A DNA stretch of 64,000 nucleotides. Origin: Steroidobacteraceae bacterium (GTDB lineage Bacteria > Pseudomonadota > Gammaproteobacteria > Steroidobacterales > Steroidobacteraceae). A program made the position numbers and the translations under genes. The notes below the pieces were generated by a model. It had not been told where the DNA came from. It did not search any database and saw only the letters and a program-made list of their open reading frames with translations. Numbering within the stretch: position 1 is the first letter of the stretch; the number at the start of each line of letters is the position of its first letter. Below are positions 1-12,780 of the stretch, piece after piece. The DNA lies in contig JAQSWD010000005.1 in assembly GCA_029266835.1 (NCBI GenBank), positions 62,001 through 126,000 of the forward strand, given 5' to 3'.

Positions 1-139
1 CGTCAGCGCTGCCGGGTATGTTGAAAGTGACCACTCCGCCGGGCACGGCCGAGACCCGCGGTGCGACGAACCCGGCCGCGTACGCGGCGGGCGCCGCGAG
101 CAACAGCCACGCGAACACGTGAACCAGGGAACTACGCAT
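1..139 (-). CDS. N-terminus of a secreted protein (MRSSLVHVFAWLLLAAPAAYAAGFVAPRV...), partial; possibly M23-type peptidase by usual neighbourhood
   Basis: Reverse-strand reading gives a signal peptide. The ATG overlaps the xseA stop (ATGCGTAG). Runs off the window edge. Confidence 0.5.
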   Translation of the reverse strand, partial: MRSSLVHVFAWLLLAAPAAYAAGFVAPRVSAVPGGVVTFNIPGSAD

Positions 140-1544
140 CTTCATCCGTCACCTGCTTGTAGACCGTCGCACGCAATCTTCCTTTCGACAGGCGCGCTTC
201 GATCTCGGTTCCCGCGGGGGCCTGTGACGCGTCTCGCAGAAGTTTGCCGTTGTCGACGCGGGTGACCACGGCGAATCCGCGGCCGATCGTCGCCAGCGGG
301 CTCACGGCATCCAGCGTGCGCGCGGACAAGGCCAGGCGCTGTTCGAGTTTCCCCAAACTACCGGCGAAGGCCGTGACCATGCGCTGTCGCAGCGTCGCGG
401 CTCGAGCGCACAGCACCTCCAGGCGATGCCGTGGATTCTCTCGCCACATCCGCGTGCCGAGATTCTCGAGCCGTTGGCGCTGGTGAAGCAGGCTGCCGCG
501 CAAGGCGGAGCGTAACCGCATGTCGAGGTCGTCGAGGCGCTGCGCGTGTTGCGCCAGTCGCGCGCCGGGATGCGACACCTGCAGGCGCTGCGACAAGCCG
601 CCCAGCGCCAGCGCCTGGGCGCGCACCGCGCGCCCCATGGAAGCCGCGAATCGCACCTGGAACTGCGCAAGCATTTCCAGCCACGCGGCCTTGTCGGGCA
701 CCGCGGCCAGTGCCGCGGCCGAAGGCGTGGGGGCGCGCACGTCCGCGACGAAATCCGCGATGGTCACGTCCACTTCATGGCCCACGCCGGAGATGGTGGG
801 CACGCGAGACGCGGCAATGGCGCGCGCGACGCGTTCATCGTTGAAACACCAGAGATCCTCCAGTGATCCGCCACCCCGGGCGACGATGAGCACGTCGCAC
901 TCCCGGCGCCGCGAAGCGGCCTCGATGGCACGCACGATCTCTGGCACGGCGGCCGCGCCTTGCACGGCGGTGGGATAGATGAGCACCGCGGCGGCCGGGA
1001 AACGCGCCCGGAGTACTCTCAATATGTCGTGAATGGCCGCGCCGGTGGGCGATGTGACCACGCCGATGCGCCGCGGAACCGCAGGCAGTGGCCGCTTTCG
1101 TTCCGCGGCGAAAAGGCCTTCGGCGGCCAGCCTGGTCTTGAGCTTTTCGAACTCTCGCTTGAGCGCGCCTTCTCCAGCCTCTTCGAGATGTTCGACGATG
1201 AGCTGATATTCGCCGCGCGGCTCGTAAAGGCCGACGCGCGCCCGCGCGAGTACGTGCATGCCCTCCTTGGGCCGGAATCGCAGCAGGGAATTGCGCTGCC
1301 TCCACATCGCGCAGCGCACCTGCGCCTGGGCGTCCTTCAGCGAGAAATACCAATGGCCAGAGGCGGGTGCGGCAAAATTCGACAATTCCCCTTCCAGCCA
1401 GAGGACGGGCAAACCCGATTCCAGAAGGAGCCGCACTTCTTTATTGAGCCGCGAGACGGTGTAGACGTCGCGAGTGGCACCGACGGACTGAGCGGGGAAC
1501 AGCGGTAGATCGTCGGAGGGGCTCACGCGGCCATTGTAAGCCAT
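132..1544 (-). CDS. xseA: Exodeoxyribonuclease VII large subunit
   Basis: N-terminal OB fold (VYTVSRLNKEVRLLLE...LWLEGELSNF) and GGGSLEDLWCFNDE / SGVGHEVDVTIADFVADVRAPTPSAAA motifs. Confidence 0.96.
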   Translation of the reverse strand: MAYNGRVSPSDDLPLFPAQSVGATRDVYTVSRLNKEVRLLLESGLPVLWLEGELSNFAAPASGHWYFSLKDAQAQVRCAMWRQRNSLLRFRPKEGMHVLARARVGLYEPRGEYQLIVEHLEEAGEGALKREFEKLKTRLAAEGLFAAERKRPLPAVPRRIGVVTSPTGAAIHDILRVLRARFPAAAVLIYPTAVQGAAAVPEIVRAIEAASRRRECDVLIVARGGGSLEDLWCFNDERVARAIAASRVPTISGVGHEVDVTIADFVADVRAPTPSAAALAAVPDKAAWLEMLAQFQVRFAASMGRAVRAQALALGGLSQRLQVSHPGARLAQHAQRLDDLDMRLRSALRGSLLHQRQRLENLGTRMWRENPRHRLEVLCARAATLRQRMVTAFAGSLGKLEQRLALSARTLDAVSPLATIGRGFAVVTRVDNGKLLRDASQAPAGTEIEARLSKGRLRATVYKQVTDEDA

Positions 1545-1597
1545 CGCGTATGGGCCATCGCGTAGCCATCGCTATGGGCCATGGCCATCGGGCCCCG
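1541..1597. repeat. Imperfect tandem repeat (~24 bp unit) overlapping the xseA start
   Basis: Reverse strand: ATGGCCCATAGCGATGGCTACGCG / ATGGCCCATACGCGATGGCTTACA. Confidence 0.7.
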
Positions 1598-1625
1598 GCA
1601 TACTTGCGGCCAGAGGGAGGACTGC

Positions 1626-3056
1626 ATGATCAGAAAGGGGTTCGCGGTAGCGCTTCTATTGGCGTGTTCGATGGCTCTGGCTGCCGGGACGCCACTATCC
1701 GACGAGGCACTCACGCCAGCGGCGATGCTCGGGCTCGCGCAAAAACCGCGCGCGGAGTTCGTCGCCGAATGGGAGCGGCGGTGGCAGCGTTCGAGAGAAG
1801 CCCTTCCGGATGACGCGGCCAGGCCCGACGCCCTCACGAAGCTGCAGTTCCAGTATGCGCAGGGCCGCGTGATGTATCCCTTCTTCCATTGGCGCGAGTC
1901 GGACGACGCGCAGATCGAGGCCGATCCCGACCTCGCGCAAGTCCTCGACGCGTTGCCGCGCATCGATTCGCGCCTCTGGGAATTCCGCGAAGTCCGGGAC
2001 TTCGTCGACGCGCGATTGCAGGCCTCGGCTCGCAGGCATCTCGCCGCCGACGAGGATCTTGCGCGGGGCGATGCCCGCTGGTTGCGCGCCAAATTGCGCG
2101 CGCTGGACGAGGCGTTGCCGGACGCAACGCTCTGGATGCGAAAGGCCACCGACCTCATCGCACAGCACGTAGAGGACGACGGAGCCGCGGGCATCGAGCA
2201 GGCCATCGGCGGCTGGCGAGCGAAATCGCCGCCGCCCGAATTCGCGCAGCGCATCGCGCAGGCGATCGCCGCGGATCGCGCTCACGCGGCGGGTGTCCGC
2301 ACCTTCGAATATCGCACCGTGAGCGGCGTTCCGCTGCGACTCCATGTCCTGCAACCTGCGCGTCCGCGCGCCCGGCCCGCACCGGCCATGTTATGGCTGC
2401 ACGGCGGCTCGGCTACCGAGGGCACGTGGTGGCACTCGCCTGTGACGACGCGCGCGCTGCTCGATGCGGGCGTCACGGTGGTCGCCGTGGAACTCACGAC
2501 GGGCAACCGCTTCGATCGCGACGCCGACCAGGTGACGGACGCGGCCGCCGCGTACACCTTCGTTCGCGCGAACGCGCGAAAGATGGGCGTGGACGCGCGC
2601 CGCATCGGCGTCGCCGGGTTTTCCTCGGGCGCGTCGGTGGCGCTGTTGTTAGCCACGCGCGGCGCAGCGCCCGCGTCCGCCGACAACGCGACCGCAGAGC
2701 GTTCCGCACGCCCCGCCGCGGTGGTCGTGAGCGGCGCGTGCGCCGATCCGCTGAGCGAGGCGTCGGATGGCTACTTCCGGAAGTCCGTGGGCGCCTCCCG
2801 AGACCCCGCCGACCTGTCGCCCATCGCGCGCGTGCGGCCGGGCGGGCCGCCCATCCTCGCGGTACACGGCACGGCGGATGAGTTCTGCCCCCATGCCGAC
2901 ATGGCGAGATTCGCCGGGAAATATCGCGAGTCGGGCAGCCCGATCACGCTGGTCAGCGTCGAGGGCGCGCCGCATTTCTTCGGCTTTTTCCACGAGGAGG
3001 GCAAGCGCCGGCAGGCCGCGGCCATTGTCGAAGCGCTCGATCGCTGGGAATGGTGA
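1626..3056 (+). CDS. Secreted alpha/beta hydrolase (prolyl-oligopeptidase/esterase-like)
   Basis: Signal peptide; [22 protein letters not shown] nucleophile elbow, late Asp/His ([19 protein letters not shown]). Confidence 0.8.
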   Translation: MIRKGFAVALLLACSMALAAGTPLSDEALTPAAMLGLAQKPRAEFVAEWERRWQRSREALPDDAARPDALTKLQFQYAQGRVMYPFFHWRESDDAQIEADPDLAQVLDALPRIDSRLWEFREVRDFVDARLQASARRHLAADEDLARGDARWLRAKLRALDEALPDATLWMRKATDLIAQHVEDDGAAGIEQAIGGWRAKSPPPEFAQRIAQAIAADRAHAAGVRTFEYRTVSGVPLRLHVLQPARPRARPAPAMLWLHGGSATEGTWWHSPVTTRALLDAGVTVVAVELTTGNRFDRDADQVTDAAAAYTFVRANARKMGVDARRIGVAGFSSGASVALLLATRGAAPASADNATAERSARPAAVVVSGACADPLSEASDGYFRKSVGASRDPADLSPIARVRPGGPPILAVHGTADEFCPHADMARFAGKYRESGSPITLVSVEGAPHFFGFFHEEGKRRQAAAIVEALDRWEW

Positions 3057-3132
3057 AACCGGCGAGAGGCGGTTTACCCGGGCGGGCGTGATGCGTACAA
3101 TCCCGCATCGTCGGCTACCCCCTGACACTCCC

Positions 3133-4596
3133 ATGCGAATTCTTGAAGAAGCGTTGACCTTCGACGACGTTCTCTTAGTCCCGGCTTATTCGGAAATCCT
3201 GCCGCGCGAAGTAGACCTCGGAACGCGTCTCACCAAGGGCATCAAGCTCAATCTGCCGCTGGTGTCCGCCGCCATGGACACCGTCACCGAAGCCCGCCTC
3301 GCCATCACCATGGCCCAGGAAGGCGGCATCGGCATCATCCACAAGTCCATGACCGTCGACGGCCAGGCCGCCGAAGTCGCCCGCGTCAAGAAGTTCGAGA
3401 GTGGCGTGATCCGCGATCCGATCACGGTGCCTCCCGAGATGACCATCCGCCAGGTCATCGAACTAACTAGATCGAAGGGCATCTCGGGCGTACCGGTGGT
3501 GCAGGGTTCGAGGGTGATGGGCATCGTCACGCACCGCGATCTGCGCTTCGAAGAGAAGCTCGACGCGCCCGTGTCCTCGGTGATGACACCCGCGGAACGC
3601 CTGGTCACTGTGCGCGAGAACGCGCCGAAGGAAGAGGTGCTCCTGCTGCTGCACAAGCACCGCATCGAGAAGGTGCTGGTGGTGAACGGCGACCAGGAAC
3701 TGCGCGGCATGATCACCGTGAAGGATTTCCAGAAGGCCAAGGAATTCCCCCGCGCCTGCAAGGATCCCTCCGGCCGCCTGCGCGTGGGCGCGGCTGTGGG
3801 CACCGCGGCGGACACGATGGAGCGCGTCGCGGCGCTGCGTGAAGCCGGCGTGGACGTCGTCGTCGTGGACACCGCCCACGGCCACTCCAAGGGCGTGCTA
3901 GACACCATCCGCAAGATCAAGGCCAGGTACGGTGACCTGCAGATCATCGGCGGCAACGTCGCCACGGCGGACGCCGCGCGCGATCTCGTGAAGGCCGGCG
4001 TGGATGGTATCAAGGTGGGTATCGGCCCCGGCTCCATCTGCACCACGCGAATCGTGGCTGGTGTCGGAGTGCCGCAGATTTCCGCGGTCTCGAACGTGGC
4101 AGGCGCCGTGGAGAACCAGGTGCCCGTCATCGCGGACGGTGGCATCCGCTTCAGCGGTGATATCGCCAAGGCCATCGTCGCCGGCGCGGATGCCATCATG
4201 ATCGGCGGCCTGTTCGCCGGCACGGAAGAGTCCCCGGGAGAGGTCGAGCTCTACCAGGGCGGTTCATACAAGTCATATCGCGGCATGGGCTCGCTGGGCG
4301 CCATGAGCGAGCGTCACGGCTCGGCGGACCGTTATTTCCAGGACACGGCTTCGGAACTCGAGAAGCTGGTGCCGGAAGGCGTCGAAGGGCGCGTGCCTTA
4401 CAAGGGCAGCCTCGTGTCCATCCTGCATCAGCTGGCCGGAGGCCTGCGCGCGGCCATGGGTTACACGGGCAGCAAGAGCATTTCGGAAATGCGCTCGCGG
4501 CCCAAGTTCGTGCGCGTCACGGGCGCGGGCATGCGCGAGAGCCATGTGCACGACGTGCAGATCACCAAGGAAGCACCGAACTACCGCGTTTCCTGA
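3133..4596 (+). CDS. guaB: Inosine-5'-monophosphate dehydrogenase
   Basis: [25 protein letters not shown] pair, [20 protein letters not shown]; the 2767 ORF start is over-extended, ATG at 3133. Confidence 0.97.
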   Translation: MRILEEALTFDDVLLVPAYSEILPREVDLGTRLTKGIKLNLPLVSAAMDTVTEARLAITMAQEGGIGIIHKSMTVDGQAAEVARVKKFESGVIRDPITVPPEMTIRQVIELTRSKGISGVPVVQGSRVMGIVTHRDLRFEEKLDAPVSSVMTPAERLVTVRENAPKEEVLLLLHKHRIEKVLVVNGDQELRGMITVKDFQKAKEFPRACKDPSGRLRVGAAVGTAADTMERVAALREAGVDVVVVDTAHGHSKGVLDTIRKIKARYGDLQIIGGNVATADAARDLVKAGVDGIKVGIGPGSICTTRIVAGVGVPQISAVSNVAGAVENQVPVIADGGIRFSGDIAKAIVAGADAIMIGGLFAGTEESPGEVELYQGGSYKSYRGMGSLGAMSERHGSADRYFQDTASELEKLVPEGVEGRVPYKGSLVSILHQLAGGLRAAMGYTGSKSISEMRSRPKFVRVTGAGMRESHVHDVQITKEAPNYRVS

Positions 4597-4653
4597 GGTC
4601 GCCGAAAACGCGTGGGGTGGCGCACGGCGCCAAAAAATTTTGAGGCAAATTCA

Positions 4654-6261
4654 ATGAGCAGCGCTGTGGCCCCCGCGACGAATCCGCAAACCGACATCCA
4701 CTCCTCGCGCGTCCTGATCCTCGATTTCGGCGCGCAGTACACGCAGTTGATCGCGCGCCGCGTGCGCGAGCTCGGCGTCTACTGCGAGATCCTGCCCTGG
4801 GACATCACCAGCGACGATGTTCGCAAGTGGAAGCCCAAGGGCATCATCCTCTCGGGCGGACCCGAGTCGGTCACCGACAAGGAGCCGCCGCGCGCGCCGC
4901 AGGCCGTGTACGAACTCGGTGTGCCCGTGCTGGGCATCTGTTACGGCATGCAGACCATGGCGCAGCAGCTGGGTGGCCGCGTGGTCACGTCCAACAAGCG
5001 CGAGTTCGGCTACGCCGAAGTCACCAGCGTCTCGGCCAACAAGCTGTTCGATGGCGTGTTCGACCGCCAGGATGGGCAGGGCCGCGGCGTGCTCGACGTG
5101 TGGATGAGCCACGGCGACAAGGTGGATTCCCTGCCGCCCGGTTTCACCGCCATCGCCAGCTCCGGCAATGCGCCGCTGGCCGCCATGGCCGATGAATCGC
5201 GCAAGTTCTACGCCGTGCAGTTCCATCCCGAAGTCACGCACACGCTGCAGGGCAAGGTGCTGCTCGAGCGCTTCGTGCGCGAGATCTGCGCCTGCGAACC
5301 GCTGTGGAGCGTGGGCAACATCATCGAAGACGCGATCGCGCGCGTGCGCGCGCAGGTGGGCAAGGGCAGGGTGCTGCTGGGCCTTTCCGGCGGCGTGGAT
5401 TCCTCGGTGGTCGCTGCGCTGCTGCACAAGGCCATCGGCGATCAGCTGGTCTGCGTGTTCGTGGACCATGGCCTGCTGCGCCTGAACGAAGGCGACGCCG
5501 TCATGGAGATCTTCGCCCGCAATCTCGGCGTCAAGGTCATCCGCGTGGATGCCGAGAAACGCTTCCTCGACGCGCTGCGCGGCGAGAACGACCCCGAGCG
5601 CAAGCGCAAGATCATCGGCGCCGAGTTCGTGAAGGTGTTCGACGAGGAGTCGCACAAGCTCGAGGGCGTGGACTGGCTGGCGCAGGGCACTATCTACCCG
5701 GATGTCATCGAGTCCGCGGGCAGCAAGACCGGCAAGGCACACGTGATCAAGAGCCACCACAACGTGGGTGGCCTGCCGCCGAACATGCGCATGAAACTCG
5801 TAGAGCCGCTGCGCGAGTTGTTCAAGGACGAAGTGCGCAAGCTCGGTGTCGAGCTCGGCTTGCCGCGCGAGATGGTGTATCGCCATCCGTTCCCGGGCCC
5901 TGGCCTGGGTGTGCGCATCCTGGGCGAGGTGCGCAAGGACTATGCGGACCTTCTGCGCCAGGCGGATCACATCTTCATCGAAGAACTGCGCCGCCACGAT
6001 CTCTACGACAAGACGTCACAGGCGTTTGCGGTGTTCCTGCCCGTGCGGAGCGTGGGTGTGATGGGTGATGGCCGACGCTATGACTACGTGGTGAGCCTGC
6101 GTGCCGTGGAGACCATCGACTTCATGACCGCGCACTGGGCGCGGCTGCCGTACGACTTCCTCGATGTGTGCTCGCGGCGCATCGTCAACGAGGTGAAGGG
6201 CATCTCGCGCGTGGTGTACGACATCTCGGGGAAGCCGCCGGCCACGATCGAGTGGGAGTAG
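4654..6261 (+). CDS. guaA: GMP synthase (glutamine-hydrolysing)
   Basis: GATase (GICYGMQ), [20 protein letters not shown]-terminal [27 protein letters not shown]. Confidence 0.97.
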   Translation: MSSAVAPATNPQTDIHSSRVLILDFGAQYTQLIARRVRELGVYCEILPWDITSDDVRKWKPKGIILSGGPESVTDKEPPRAPQAVYELGVPVLGICYGMQTMAQQLGGRVVTSNKREFGYAEVTSVSANKLFDGVFDRQDGQGRGVLDVWMSHGDKVDSLPPGFTAIASSGNAPLAAMADESRKFYAVQFHPEVTHTLQGKVLLERFVREICACEPLWSVGNIIEDAIARVRAQVGKGRVLLGLSGGVDSSVVAALLHKAIGDQLVCVFVDHGLLRLNEGDAVMEIFARNLGVKVIRVDAEKRFLDALRGENDPERKRKIIGAEFVKVFDEESHKLEGVDWLAQGTIYPDVIESAGSKTGKAHVIKSHHNVGGLPPNMRMKLVEPLRELFKDEVRKLGVELGLPREMVYRHPFPGPGLGVRILGEVRKDYADLLRQADHIFIEELRRHDLYDKTSQAFAVFLPVRSVGVMGDGRRYDYVVSLRAVETIDFMTAHWARLPYDFLDVCSRRIVNEVKGISRVVYDISGKPPATIEWE

Positions 6262-6265
6262 TTGA

Positions 6266-7645
6266 GTGAGTGTGCGGGCCGCGCTATCCACCCTGAGCTT
6301 GCTCGTCGCGCTTACGGGATGCGGGGGAGGCGACGGACGAGAAGGCTCGTCGAACGGACCACCGCCCACCACCGTTCCGCCGCCACCGCCTCCACCGCCA
6401 CCGCCACCACCCGCGCCAGCGCCACTCGCGGACGTCGTTTTCCTCTATCGCTTTCGGAACGACGCACTCGCAGGTGGCGGCGGCGGCACGCAACCCAATG
6501 GCCCGCTTCTGCAGGCCAGTGACGGCAACTTTTACGGCACTACCCTCTCGGGTGGAAAGTTAGCGTGTCCGCCGGGCGAGTCGCGCTACTGCGGGGTGAT
6601 CTTCAAGATGACGCCGGCAGGCGAGAAGTCCGTCTTGTATTCATTCGGTTCCATGCCGAATGATGGGTTTGCCGCGAGCGGCCGCTTGATACAAGGCAAG
6701 GACGGCGCCTTGTATGGCGTCACCGCGCTGGGTGGCGAATATGGTGGTGGCGGGACGATTTTCCGCATAACGCTCAACGGCGATTACACCGTGTTGCATT
6801 CCTTCGGCGCACCGGACGAAGGCTACGTCCCTTTTGGCGGGCTCACCGAGGCCAGCGATGGCAACTTCTACGGCGTTACCACGAATGGCGGCACGAACCA
6901 TTGCTTCCAGATTCCGGTGGCTGGTGGAAACTGCGGCACGATCTTCCGCATGACGCCGGACGGCGTCGTGACGCAGCTGTATTCCTTCGGTGGCTCGATC
7001 ACCGATGGGGTGGAACCGATGCACCCGCCCATCGAAGCCAGCGACGGAAATTTCTATGGAACGACCATCACCGGTGGCGCCAATAACTGCGGTATGTCCG
7101 GAGGCATCAACAACTGCGGCACGGTCTACCGGATGACACCGGCAGGTGAGGTCACGTTTCTGCATTCATTCGGTTCGTCCACGCAGGACGGGATAGCGCC
7201 GATGGGAGCGCTGATACAGGCCGGCGACGGCGCCTTGTATGGGACCACTCCATCGGGCGGTGGCGGCGAGTGCCTGTCCACAAATGGCTGCGGGACCATT
7301 TTCCGAATCACCCTGGCGGGCGAAATCACGACAGTGCATGCATTCGCGCTCACCTCCGTACAGCAGGGATATGGCCCATCGCCAAACTTGACGATGGGCG
7401 CTGATGGCAACATCTATGGTTCAACGGTATCAGGAGGCGACGGCCCACGAGGTTCGCAAGGCACGGTGTTTCGGATCGGGCTCGATGGAAGCAAGACCAC
7501 GCTATATTCGTTTGGTGAGGCCAATGTGGAACCCGGCCATCCTGAGGGTGGTGTGATCCAGGGAAGCGACGGCGCTTTCTATGGCACGACTCTCTATGAC
7601 GGCCTTTTCCCCAGCGGCACGATCTTCAAGCTGACGCTGCGATAA
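6266..7645 (+). CDS. Lipoprotein-like, proline-run tether followed by GloVer/TIGR03803-type tandem repeats
   Basis: LVALTGCGGG lipobox, long Pro run, repeats of DGNFYGTTxxGG...CGTIFRMTPAGEVTxLYSFG. Confidence 0.8.
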   Translation: MSVRAALSTLSLLVALTGCGGGDGREGSSNGPPPTTVPPPPPPPPPPPPAPAPLADVVFLYRFRNDALAGGGGGTQPNGPLLQASDGNFYGTTLSGGKLACPPGESRYCGVIFKMTPAGEKSVLYSFGSMPNDGFAASGRLIQGKDGALYGVTALGGEYGGGGTIFRITLNGDYTVLHSFGAPDEGYVPFGGLTEASDGNFYGVTTNGGTNHCFQIPVAGGNCGTIFRMTPDGVVTQLYSFGGSITDGVEPMHPPIEASDGNFYGTTITGGANNCGMSGGINNCGTVYRMTPAGEVTFLHSFGSSTQDGIAPMGALIQAGDGALYGTTPSGGGGECLSTNGCGTIFRITLAGEITTVHAFALTSVQQGYGPSPNLTMGADGNIYGSTVSGGDGPRGSQGTVFRIGLDGSKTTLYSFGEANVEPGHPEGGVIQGSDGAFYGTTLYDGLFPSGTIFKLTLR

Positions 7646-7736
7646 GATCCAGGTCGCTCCCTCAGCCGCGACCCAGCGCCGCGACCGCCTCACGCTTCGA
7701 TGCCGCGTTCGTAGCCCGTGGTCTGCTTCAAGCGTG

Positions 7737-8338
7737 CTAACGACTTCTTTCCCGCTGCGCACTCGCGACCGCGTGCGCCAGGTAGCTGGTTGCCTCGTCC
7801 AGATCCCCATGGAGCTCGCACCGGGCGCCCTTGGCATCGCAGCGACGCTGCACATCGACCAGATGAGCCAGGCGGCGATTGGCTTTCTCCACGTTCCCGT
7901 CCATGAGCTCCAGCAGGGCCACCCGGTAGTGATCTGCGAGAGCCCGATCATGTAGATCTGCCATTCCTTGTTGTGGCAGGTGCGCTCGCGGATCTGGTCG
8001 GGGTTCTGCGGCAGATGGTGAATGCCGGGATCGGCCGCCGCACCACGCATCGAAGATCTGTCGGCTTCGACCAGGCCTTCCCTGAACGCGGCTTCCTGCT
8101 GCAAGGCGACGCGGCGGATACAGGCCTTGTTCTTCCGGAACTCGACTTCTGCGGTGGCGAAATCGCCGCTCAGGAATGCATCCAGCGCCCGATCGCGACG
8201 CCAGGCCTCGACGACGATCTGCTGTTGTTCTTCGTCCGGCGTGGAAGCCGATGCTCCGGCTGACGCCGCGCCGGGTTCGGAATATCCGAAAGCCACGCCG
8301 CCATTCATCAGGGCCACGATCAAGATGAGCTTCTTCAT
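7737..8338 (-). pseudogene. Secreted TPR-like protein interrupted by a frameshift
   Basis: MKKLILIVALMNGGVAFG... (frame of 7502..8368) continues as ADHYRVALLELMDGNVEKANRRLAHL...AHAVASAQRERSR* in the frame of 7737..8696; break at a GAGAG run 7938-7942. Confidence 0.6.
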
Positions 8339-8381
8339 ATGAGCACTCCTTTTCGCCAGCAGACCCAATGGGTACGGTTAG

Positions 8382-10557
<2,176 letters not shown>

Positions 10558-10602
10558 GTCGAGGAACAGTCGCGCACCATCGGTAGCGGATCAGCGCGCC
10601 AT

Positions 10603-10953
10603 TCAGTCGGAGCTCTCGACGAAGACTCGCAGCCTCTGGAGCGTGCCGTCCCATTGCAGGGAGATTTGATCGAGATATCGCTGCACCTGCGCCAGGCGGC
10701 GGGTCTGCAATCGCCAGATGCATTCCCGTCCGTCGCGGTCGCTGCGCACCAGACCCGCATCCTCGAGCGCGCGCAGATGTTTGGTGACGGCCTGTCGCGA
10801 CACGTCTGCGCTGCCCGTCAATCGGGCGATCGAGGCCGGCCCCTCGCGACACAGATGCGCCACGATGCGCAGCCGGGTTTCATCCCCGAGCGCCGCAAAC
10901 ACGGGTGCGGCGTCGGCGAACGCCCCACGTGCGTGCCCCGGCGAGCTAACCAT
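10603..10953 (-). CDS. ArsR-family transcriptional regulator
   Basis: FAALGDETRLRIVAHLCREGPASIARLTGSADVSRQAVTKHLRALEDAGLV wHTH. Confidence 0.9.
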   Translation of the reverse strand: MVSSPGHARGAFADAAPVFAALGDETRLRIVAHLCREGPASIARLTGSADVSRQAVTKHLRALEDAGLVRSDRDGRECIWRLQTRRLAQVQRYLDQISLQWDGTLQRLRVFVESSD

Positions 10954-11440
10954 TCGCCGGCAGAACCAGGAATTTCGCGATGAGGCGGGTCTGCATTTCC
11001 CACCCGCCTTCGTTGTCCGCGAAGGCTTTGGCGCGACGCTCGAGCGGTACGCGATCGAAGCCACTCTCGGTGATCATCAGCAGCGTGCCTTCGGGAGCGT
11101 CTGCCAGTGTGAAAGTGACGGTGGTCATCTGCTCTTCGGGGGTGCCTGGCTGGACCGCGTCGCCGCCCGGATGCCATCGAAACGAAAAATGAGTCATGGG
11201 TTCGATGCGCTCGACATGGAAGTCGCAGGCCACGCCGGCCCACGGTTCCTGCATCCTGGCGACTTCCGGGTCGACTTGGGTCGGCGTGATGTGTCCTGCG
11301 ACGCGCTGGCCCGCGACGAAAGGCCCTTGCAATGTCACGCCGAACCACCGGCCGAATTGCGAGGAGTCGGAGATCGCCTGCCACACTCGTTCGCGAGTGG
11401 CGCGCAACACAATTTTCTTCTCGATTCGGTCGGTCTGCAT
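10946..11440 (-). CDS. SRPBCC/AHSA1-domain protein
   Basis: MQTDRIEKKIVLRATRERVWQAISDSSQFGRWFGV; overlaps the ArsR start, so probably co-transcribed. Confidence 0.88.
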   Translation of the reverse strand: MQTDRIEKKIVLRATRERVWQAISDSSQFGRWFGVTLQGPFVAGQRVAGHITPTQVDPEVARMQEPWAGVACDFHVERIEPMTHFSFRWHPGGDAVQPGTPEEQMTTVTFTLADAPEGTLLMITESGFDRVPLERRAKAFADNEGGWEMQTRLIAKFLVLPANG

Positions 11441-11452
11441 GATGGCTTCCAT

Positions 11453-11515
11453 GTGCAACCTGAAGGTTGCACGTTATAGACCGCGCGGGAGTAAAGTGCA
11501 ACCATAAGGTTGCGC
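11453..11515. promoter_or_regulatory. Paired dyads GTGCAACC-N4-GGTTGCAC and GTGCAACC-N4-GGTTGCGC (candidate ArsR operators)
   Basis: 11453-11472 is a perfect 8+8 palindrome; 11496-11515 repeats it with one arm mismatch; centres 43 bp apart, directly upstream of the SRPBCC-ArsR pair. Confidence 0.75.
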
Positions 11516-11534
11516 GTCGCCGGCGCCCCGGCTG

Positions 11535-12674
11535 TCAGCGGCGACCCAGGGCGGCGACGGCATCGTAAGCCGGCTTCCTGTTCAGCTTCCGATCGAACAG
11601 CAGCGGATAGTTGGTCCGGCCGCGCACCGGGAAATTGTTCTTCCACGACTCGCCGTCGTGCATGCCCCAGAAAGTGACCCGCTGAATCTTGTCGCGATGC
11701 TTGAGCAGTAGTTCGAAGAACCGCTTGTAGCGATCGATCTGCTGCTGCTCCACTTCTTTCGGCAACCCGTCGACATAGGGATTGAGTTTGTCGGCGTATT
11801 TCTCGACGGCCGAGATCTCGGCGCCGGTGAAGGCCGATGGCCGCGGCAACACATCGATTTCGAGTTCGGTCACGTGCACCTTCAAACCCAGCGCGGCGAT
11901 CGCTTCGATGCTGGCCTCGTATTCGCGCAAGTCCGGATAGTCGAGGCCGATGTGCCCTTGGAATCCGACGCCGTGAATAGGGATGCCGCGGCGCTTGTAG
12001 TCGCGAATCCGCTCTGCGAGGAAGTTGCGTCGGCCGGGGTTGTGCTCGTTGTAGTCGTTATAGATGAGATGCGCCTTGGGGTCGGCGTCATGCGCGAGCT
12101 GAAAGGCTCTTTCCATGTAGGTGGGGCCGAGAATCTTCAGCCACTGCGTCTGGCGCCAGCCTTTCTCATCCTCGTCGATGGCTTCGTTGACCACGTCCCA
12201 AATGCCGATCCGGTTGCGATATCGCCCGACGACCGTGGCGATATGGTTCTCCATTCGCGCCGTCAGGCGCTCCTTGGAAACGGGATTTCCACTCTCATCG
12301 AGGAAAACGGATCTCGGCACCTGCGAGTGCCACACGAGCGTGTGTCCGACGATATGCATGCCATGGTTCGTACCAAAATCCACGAACTGGTCCGCCGGCG
12401 CCCAGTTCCAACGATCGTCGTCAGGATGAATCTGCACCCATTTCATGCAGTTTTCCGCGGTGATCGAGTTGAACTCGCGGGCGATCAAGTCGCGTTGTGT
12501 GGAATCGGAGTCCTCCAGCGTGCGCCGGTTGATTGCCGTGCCCACCAGGAAATCGCCCTTGAATGCGTCCTTCAATCCCGACTCGCGAGCCGCAGCATGC
12601 ACGGCCCCCGAGCGAATGGTCAGTGCGGTGACGGCGGCGGCCAGGGACGTGAAACGGCGACGTGAAATCGGCAT
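11535..12674 (-). CDS. Endo-1,4-beta-xylanase, GH10
   Basis: HTLVWHSQVP, WDVVNEAIDE (acid/base), HVTELEIDV (nucleophile), RRRF-containing signal. Confidence 0.95.
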   Translation of the reverse strand: MPISRRRFTSLAAAVTALTIRSGAVHAAARESGLKDAFKGDFLVGTAINRRTLEDSDSTQRDLIAREFNSITAENCMKWVQIHPDDDRWNWAPADQFVDFGTNHGMHIVGHTLVWHSQVPRSVFLDESGNPVSKERLTARMENHIATVVGRYRNRIGIWDVVNEAIDEDEKGWRQTQWLKILGPTYMERAFQLAHDADPKAHLIYNDYNEHNPGRRNFLAERIRDYKRRGIPIHGVGFQGHIGLDYPDLREYEASIEAIAALGLKVHVTELEIDVLPRPSAFTGAEISAVEKYADKLNPYVDGLPKEVEQQQIDRYKRFFELLLKHRDKIQRVTFWGMHDGESWKNNFPVRGRTNYPLLFDRKLNRKPAYDAVAALGRR

Positions 12675-12780
12675 CGTTGGCGAGCCCGTGCAGAGGGAGG
12701 TTCTGCATTCAAACCCACTTGTCTGTACGCGACAAGATGTTCTGCGCTGTGTCGGAAACCACTCCGAGATGCTGCAGCAT

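Noticed and set aside
2767-3132. Upstream extension of the guaB ORF
   Set aside because: Overlaps the hydrolase CDS in another frame; conserved IMPDH N-terminus begins at 3133.
4618-4636. TGGCGC-ACG-GCGCCA-AAAAA hairpin between guaB and guaA as a terminator
   Set aside because: Short 6-bp stem followed on the + strand by A rather than U; overlaps the guaA leader, insufficient evidence.
4651-5997. Long minus-strand ORF opposite guaA (448 aa)
   Set aside because: Shadow ORF from GC-rich codon bias; His/Ala/Arg-rich, no family motifs, guaA is unambiguous.
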